Below, piece after piece: positions 5,388 to 5,905 of a stretch of 5,905 nt of DNA. The DNA is from an uncultured Collinsella sp. (lineage in GTDB: Bacteria; Actinomycetota; Coriobacteriia; Coriobacteriales; Coriobacteriaceae). Under the pieces are notes generated by a model that worked only from the letters and a program-made list of their open reading frames with translations, had not been told where the DNA came from and made no database searches. A program made the position numbers and the translations under genes. Numbering within the stretch: position 1 is the stretch's first letter; every line of letters starts with the position of its first letter. The stretch spans positions 1 through 5,905 of the forward strand of contig USAY01000111.1 in assembly GCA_900552755.1 (NCBI GenBank), written 5' to 3'.

Positions 5388-5905
5388 ATGAATCCCATTA
5401 CCATGAAACTCGTCGTCGATGATCTGATTTTGCAGGCTCTGCGCGAGGACATTACCTTTGAGGACGTGAGCACGGCGAGCGTGTGCCCCACGGCGCGCCC
5501 CGCCACGGTGGAGCTTATCGCCAAAGCCGATGGCATCATCGCCGGCTTGGATGTGTTTGCTCGCACCTTTGAGCTGCTGGATCCGCAGAGCTCGGTGCTG
5601 TTTGATGTTGCCGACGGTGACGAGGTGCATGCCGGCGACCACGTGGGTCAGGTGCGCGGCGATGCGCGCGTGCTGCTTTCGGGCGAGCGCGTGGCACTCA
5701 ACTACCTGCAGCGCATGAGCGGCATCGCTACTTACACGCATCGGATGGCGGCTGCGCTCGAGGGCACCAAGACCGTGCTTGTCGACACGCGCAAGACCAC
5801 ACCGGGCATGCGTGTGTTTGAAAAGGCGGCAGTCGAGATCGGCGGTGGCAGCAACCACCGCTATAACCTGTCGACGGCTGTCATGCTCAAGGACAACCAC
5901 ATCGA
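5388..5905 (+). CDS. nadC: Nicotinate-nucleotide pyrophosphorylase (carboxylating) NadC, 3' end off window
   Basis: 172 residues are visible of an expected 280 or so. NadC transfers phosphoribose from PRPP to quinolinate and decarboxylates it to nicotinate mononucleotide, CO2 and pyrophosphate, completing the three-step route begun by NadB and NadA. The N-terminal domain includes LREDITFEDVST (18-29) and a biotinyl-like hammerhead segment with IAKADGIIAGLDV. The barrel begins with GERVALNYLQRMSGIAT. Quinolinate and PRPP ligands are present: R101, R135 and K136 (VDTRKTTPG), H157 and R158 (GGGSNHRYNL) and K168 (MLKDNHI). These keep a constant offset of four from the Mycobacterium tuberculosis numbering I remember (R105, R139, K140, H161, R162, K172). 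The ATG at 5388 has GGAGGAG (5375-5381) 6 nt upstream, inside the end of nadB, and starts 3 bp after the nadB stop, indicating tight coupling. A later in-frame ATG at 5403 lacks a site. Confidence 0.97.
   Translation, partial: MNPITMKLVVDDLILQALREDITFEDVSTASVCPTARPATVELIAKADGIIAGLDVFARTFELLDPQSSVLFDVADGDEVHAGDHVGQVRGDARVLLSGERVALNYLQRMSGIATYTHRMAAALEGTKTVLVDTRKTTPGMRVFEKAAVEIGGGSNHRYNLSTAVMLKDNHI

Overview
The window reads as a stretch of chromosome from a high-GC Gram-positive bacterium of the Coriobacteriia, most likely Collinsella or a close relative. This assignment is inferred from the GC-rich, C/G-ending codon use, strong purine-rich ribosome binding sites, a GHKL/LytTR two-component pair, and a short NadB next to a NadA with Bacillus-like cysteine spacing. 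It is not a database result.

Layout, left to right. Positions 1-568 (+) hold the 3' part of a gene for a protein that looks like a uracil-DNA glycosylase (family 4) fold whose catalytic and iron-sulfur motifs are gone. It converges on a two-component system read leftward (minus strand). The response regulator (1910-2632, receiver plus LytTR DNA-binding domain) is first, and the polytopic AgrC/ComD-like sensor kinase (633-1910) is second. Their stop and start codons overlap by one base. A 293-bp divergent intergenic region (2633-2925) separates this pair from the rightward NAD operon. It contains an 18-bp tandem repeat near the regulator gene and a perfect, nested 19-bp-arm inverted repeat that overlaps the likely nad promoter.

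Positions 2926-5905 (+) carry nadA (quinolinate synthase), nadB (L-aspartate oxidase) and the 5' two thirds of nadC (quinolinate phosphoribosyltransferase). Together these make nicotinate mononucleotide de novo from aspartate: NadB oxidises aspartate to iminoaspartate, NadA condenses it with dihydroxyacetone phosphate to quinolinate, and NadC converts quinolinate to nicotinate mononucleotide. Known ligand and catalytic residues are present in all three as far as visible. The nadA-nadB gap holds a 35-nt REP-like hairpin; nadB and nadC are 3 bp apart.

Most of the window is ordinary metabolism and signalling. The parts that deserve a second look are the motif-less UDG-like protein, the elaborate palindrome in front of nadA, the tandem repeat in front of the regulator, and the hairpin inside the nad operon.
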